From assembly GCA_030018555.1 (NCBI GenBank), contig JASEHY010000064.1, positions 1-7,502 on the forward strand: 7,502 nucleotides of DNA, written 5' to 3'. The translations under genes and the position numbers were made by a program. Of the stretch, positions 5,345 to 7,502 are shown piece by piece. Numbering within the stretch: position 1 is the first letter of the stretch; every line of letters starts with the position of its first letter. Source of the DNA: Planctomycetota bacterium. Lineage in GTDB: Bacteria; Planctomycetota; MHYJ01; JACQXL01. Under the pieces are notes generated by a model that saw nothing but the letters and a program-made list of their open reading frames with translations, ran no database searches and was not told where the DNA came from.

Positions 5345-5710
5345 ATGAATAAGGAAGACCTTAAGAAAAGGAGTTTTGAATTTGCTTTAAGAGTAATTAA
5401 ATTGGTTCAATTTTTACCAGCGAACCAGATAAGCAAAATTTTAGGAGGTCAAATTCTTCGTTCGGCTACATCAATTGGTGCGAATATAGAAGAGGCCTAC
5501 AGTGGTTTAACAAGGAAAGATTTTACTCATAGTATGAATATCTCCAGGAAAGAAGCAAACGAAACCAAGTATTGGTTGAGGTTAATAGTAGATTCGGGAT
5601 TAATAAAATTAGAAAGGTGTTCAGAATTACTAAGAGAAAATGAAGAGTTAATTAAGATTTTAACTTCTATTGTAAAGACCCTTCAGAAGGGTAAAAATCA
5701 TAGTTCATAG
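5345..5710 (+). CDS. Four-helix-bundle protein, S23/23S rRNA intervening-sequence family
   Basis: This 121-residue protein matches the S23/IVP four-helix-bundle family: SFEFALRVIKLVQFLP (10-25), LRSATSIGANIEEAYSG (38-54), F60, and ISRKEANETKYWLRLIVDSG (66-85). Family members were first seen in intervening sequences of 23S rRNA in spirochaetes and share a fold with Avd of diversity-generating retroelements; the cellular role of stand-alone copies is unknown. It is soluble, basic and has no membrane segment, so it is not a complex I subunit. By hand count its GC is about 32%, below nuoK (about 38%) and well below nuoL. It is bracketed by an exact 17-bp inverted repeat, the right copy of which encodes the last residues and the TAG stop. 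No Shine-Dalgarno is visible; the start at 5345 follows the left repeat by five bases. It looks like an acquired cassette between nuoK and nuoL. Confidence 0.88.
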   Translation: MNKEDLKKRSFEFALRVIKLVQFLPANQISKILGGQILRSATSIGANIEEAYSGLTRKDFTHSMNISRKEANETKYWLRLIVDSGLIKLERCSELLRENEELIKILTSIVKTLQKGKNHSS

Positions 5711-5727
5711 ATTATAGTTTATAGATT
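5700..5727 (+). repeat. Right copy: two tandem 14-mers ATAGTTYATAGATT ending at nuoL ATG
   Basis: ATAGTTCATAGATT (5700-5713) is followed directly by ATAGTTTATAGATT (5714-5727), one mismatch apart. The first 17 bases are the exact reverse complement of 5323-5339. The stop codon of the four-helix-bundle gene (TAG, 5708-5710) lies inside the first unit, and the second unit ends exactly where the nuoL ATG starts at 5728. The string TTATAGTTTATAG (5712-5724) also occurs in the nuoA-nuoB spacer. Confidence 0.82.
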
Positions 5728-7502
5728 ATGAATAACTATCTCTGGTTAATACCGTTTCTGCCTGCCTGTGGTGCCGTGGTCTGTCTTATTATCGGCAGAT
5801 TCCTGCCTAAAATACTGGTCAGTATCATCGCCTGCGGGGTCGTATTTGCCTCCTTTATTCTATCTCTTCTCACCCTTATCCAATTAATAGGGCGTTCAGC
5901 AGATGACCGTATTATTCATCAGGTTGCCTATAACTGGCTTGAAGTCGGTTCGTTCAAGGCAAGTGCCGGATTTCTGGTTGACCCGCTTTCTGTGATTATG
6001 CTTCTGGTCGTTACCGGCGTGGGTTTCCTGATACACCTTTATTCTGTTGGCTATATGGCTGATGATAAACGCTATGCCCGTTATTTCGGATTCCTCAATC
6101 TCTTTATCTTTGCGATGTTACTTCTGGTCTCGGGCGACAATCTCCTGATGATGTTTATCGGATGGGAGGGCGTGGGACTGTGTTCCTACCTCCTGATTGG
6201 CTTCTGGTTTGAGAAGACAGAGAATGCCATCGCAGGTATGAAGGCATTTATCGTCAATCGTATCGGTGACTACGGCTTTATTTTAGGTGTCCTGCTGTTA
6301 TTCTGGAGTATCGGTGAATTGAGCGGGAAATGGACGATTAGTTTTCTGGAGTTAAGGGAGAATGCCTCTCATCTCACGCCGGCATTAGCCACTGCGGTAG
6401 GCATCTTGTTATTTATAGGTGCCTGCGGTAAATCCGCGCAGATACCGTTATATGTCTGGTTGCCGGATGCGATGGCAGGTCCGACACCGGTTTCTGCCCT
6501 CATCCACGCCGCAACGATGGTTACGGCAGGCGTTTATATGATTGCCCGTATGAACTTTGTTTATATCCTCTCTCCGACCGCAATGATGATTATCGCAGTG
6601 GTAGGGGTCTGCACAGCATTATTTGCCGGCACCATCGGACTACTCCAGAAGGATATTAAGCGGGTGCTCGCCTATTCCACTGTCAGTCAATTGGGCTATA
6701 TGTTCTTAGGAGTTGGTGTTGGTGCATTTGCAGCCGGTATCTTTCATCTGATGACTCACGCATTCTTCAAGGCGTTGTTATTCCTCGGCTCAGGCAGTGT
6801 CATTCACGGCACAGGTGGCGAACAGAATATTGACAAGATGGGGGGTCTCAAGAAATATATGCCGATAACATTCTGGACATTCCTGATTGGAACGCTTGCC
6901 ATTGCCGGAATTCCAGGCCTTGCAGGATTCTTCAGCAAGGATGAGATTCTCTGGAAGGCGTTTTCATCTTCACACGGACACTGGGCATTATGGCTGGTAG
7001 GAGTCATTACCGCAGGGCTTACCGCTTTATATATGTCTCGTTTGGTATTCAAGACATTCTTTGGCGTAAACCGTGTGGAACAGAGTTCTCATCAAACACA
7101 CGACGTATCCAGTCAGGGTTCTCATAGCGCCAAGCATAGTGCACCGGCTCATGAATCGCCCCTGATTATGACACTACCCCTAATAATTTTAGCGGTTCTC
7201 TCGGTCATTGGCGGGTATGTTGGTATTCCGGCAATCATTGGCGGAGGTAATCATATAGAACATTTTATGGAGCCGGTATTTGCTCAAACATCACAGGAAC
7301 CCCGATGTAACATCGGGGATGATGTATGTCCTCTGCCGACAACTCCTCACGCAGACACAGGACAACATCACGTTACTGAACTTCTGCTGATGGTAATTTC
7401 AGTATTAGTCGCATTAGCAGGAATAGGCACTGCCTATTATATGTATCTTGTTAAGCCAGAGTTGCCGCGACTCCTAACCAAAAGGTTCATCCTTGCTTAT
7501 AA
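5728..7502 (+). CDS. nuoL: NADH-quinone oxidoreductase subunit L (ND5-like), 3' end outside window
   Basis: NuoL is the distal antiporter-like proton pump of complex I. The frame is open from the ATG at 5728 to the window edge: 591 codons plus two bases, so it is cut by the window and not broken. The Mrp/ND5 core is intact: Glu147 in GWEGVGLCSYLLIGFWF, Lys235 in GACGKSAQIPLYVWLPDAM, His260 in SALIHAATMVTAGVYM, His340 and His344 with Lys348 in HLMTHAFFKALLFL, and Lys404 in FFSKDEI. These correspond to residues on the proton path in E. coli NuoL. A histidine-rich loop (about 455-475) precedes a C-terminal helix pair. Around residues 525-531 the loop contains a 19-bp DNA palindrome read in frame. 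The remaining C terminus, including the long lateral helix, should lie downstream. No Shine-Dalgarno precedes the start. Confidence 0.96.
   Translation, partial: MNNYLWLIPFLPACGAVVCLIIGRFLPKILVSIIACGVVFASFILSLLTLIQLIGRSADDRIIHQVAYNWLEVGSFKASAGFLVDPLSVIMLLVVTGVGFLIHLYSVGYMADDKRYARYFGFLNLFIFAMLLLVSGDNLLMMFIGWEGVGLCSYLLIGFWFEKTENAIAGMKAFIVNRIGDYGFILGVLLLFWSIGELSGKWTISFLELRENASHLTPALATAVGILLFIGACGKSAQIPLYVWLPDAMAGPTPVSALIHAATMVTAGVYMIARMNFVYILSPTAMMIIAVVGVCTALFAGTIGLLQKDIKRVLAYSTVSQLGYMFLGVGVGAFAAGIFHLMTHAFFKALLFLGSGSVIHGTGGEQNIDKMGGLKKYMPITFWTFLIGTLAIAGIPGLAGFFSKDEILWKAFSSSHGHWALWLVGVITAGLTALYMSRLVFKTFFGVNRVEQSSHQTHDVSSQGSHSAKHSAPAHESPLIMTLPLIILAVLSVIGGYVGIPAIIGGGNHIEHFMEPVFAQTSQEPRCNIGDDVCPLPTTPHADTGQHHVTELLLMVISVLVALAGIGTAYYMYLVKPELPRLLTKRFILAY
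7300..7318. repeat. 19-bp perfect palindrome inside nuoL
   Basis: CCCCGATGT-A-ACATCGGGG has exact 9-bp arms and a one-base centre. It is read as Pro-Arg-Cys-Asn-Ile-Gly plus the first base of an Asp codon, in the loop between two C-terminal membrane segments of NuoL, at about residues 525-531. The loop around it is hydrophilic and would tolerate extra residues. It is GC-rich against its surroundings and unlike the hydrophobic coding sequence on either side. Confidence 0.6.

Noticed and set aside
5678..5692. Hairpin ACCCTT-CAG-AAGGGT near the end of the four-helix-bundle gene as a terminator
   Set aside because: It lies within the coding region, is short, and is followed by A residues and not T residues on the plus strand.
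5344..5735. 9-bp direct repeat TATGAATAA at the starts of the four-helix-bundle gene (5344-5352) and nuoL (5727-5735) as a target duplication
   Set aside because: It overlaps both start codons, and ATGAAT also begins nuoC and nuoD, so shared Met-Asn starts explain most of it. The left inverted repeat would fall outside the supposed element.

Overview
The window is one plus-strand operon from an uncultivated-looking bacterium. It encodes most of the membrane and connecting arms of respiratory complex I in the order nuoA, B, C, D, H, I, J, K, L. NuoC and NuoD are separate proteins. No nuoE, nuoF or nuoG (the NADH-oxidising module) lies between nuoD and nuoH, where many 14-gene operons keep them. 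This is the arrangement of the 11-subunit complex I, which takes electrons from a donor other than NADH or borrows an input module encoded elsewhere. nuoL runs off the right edge; nuoM and nuoN would be expected next. The sequence does not let me name a phylum. Moderate GC, SD-poor starts and repeat-stuffed spacers resemble genomes assembled from groundwater or sediment, but that is an impression.

Layout: 1-122 leader with a short 9-bp repeat; 123-497 nuoA; 551-1036 nuoB; 1037-1231 a spacer holding 9-bp tandem repeats and a 155-bp non-coding insertion element; 1232-1696 nuoC; 1697-1749 three abutting palindromes; 1750-2922 nuoD; 2923-2964 a 7-bp tandem repeat; 2965-4062 nuoH; 4076-4525 nuoI; 4522-5019 nuoJ; 5016-5321 nuoK (I/J and J/K overlap as ATGA); 5345-5710 a four-helix-bundle (S23/IVP-type) gene that does not belong to complex I; 5728 to the end nuoL.

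The proteins make one machine. NuoB (cluster N2), NuoC, NuoD and NuoI (two [4Fe-4S] clusters) form the arm that carries electrons to quinone. NuoH and NuoA form the quinone chamber and the first proton path. NuoJ and NuoK continue the hydrophilic axis, and NuoL is an antiporter-like proton pump.

The unusual part is between the genes. Nearly every spacer that is not a gene overlap carries a short repeat, and several distinct repeat families occur in 7.5 kb. Two cases stand out. A 155-bp element with imperfect terminal inverted repeats sits between 8-bp direct repeats (AGATATGA) and has duplicated the nuoC start codon. The four-helix-bundle gene is bracketed by an exact 17-bp inverted repeat whose right copy supplies its stop codon and whose second unit ends exactly at the nuoL ATG.
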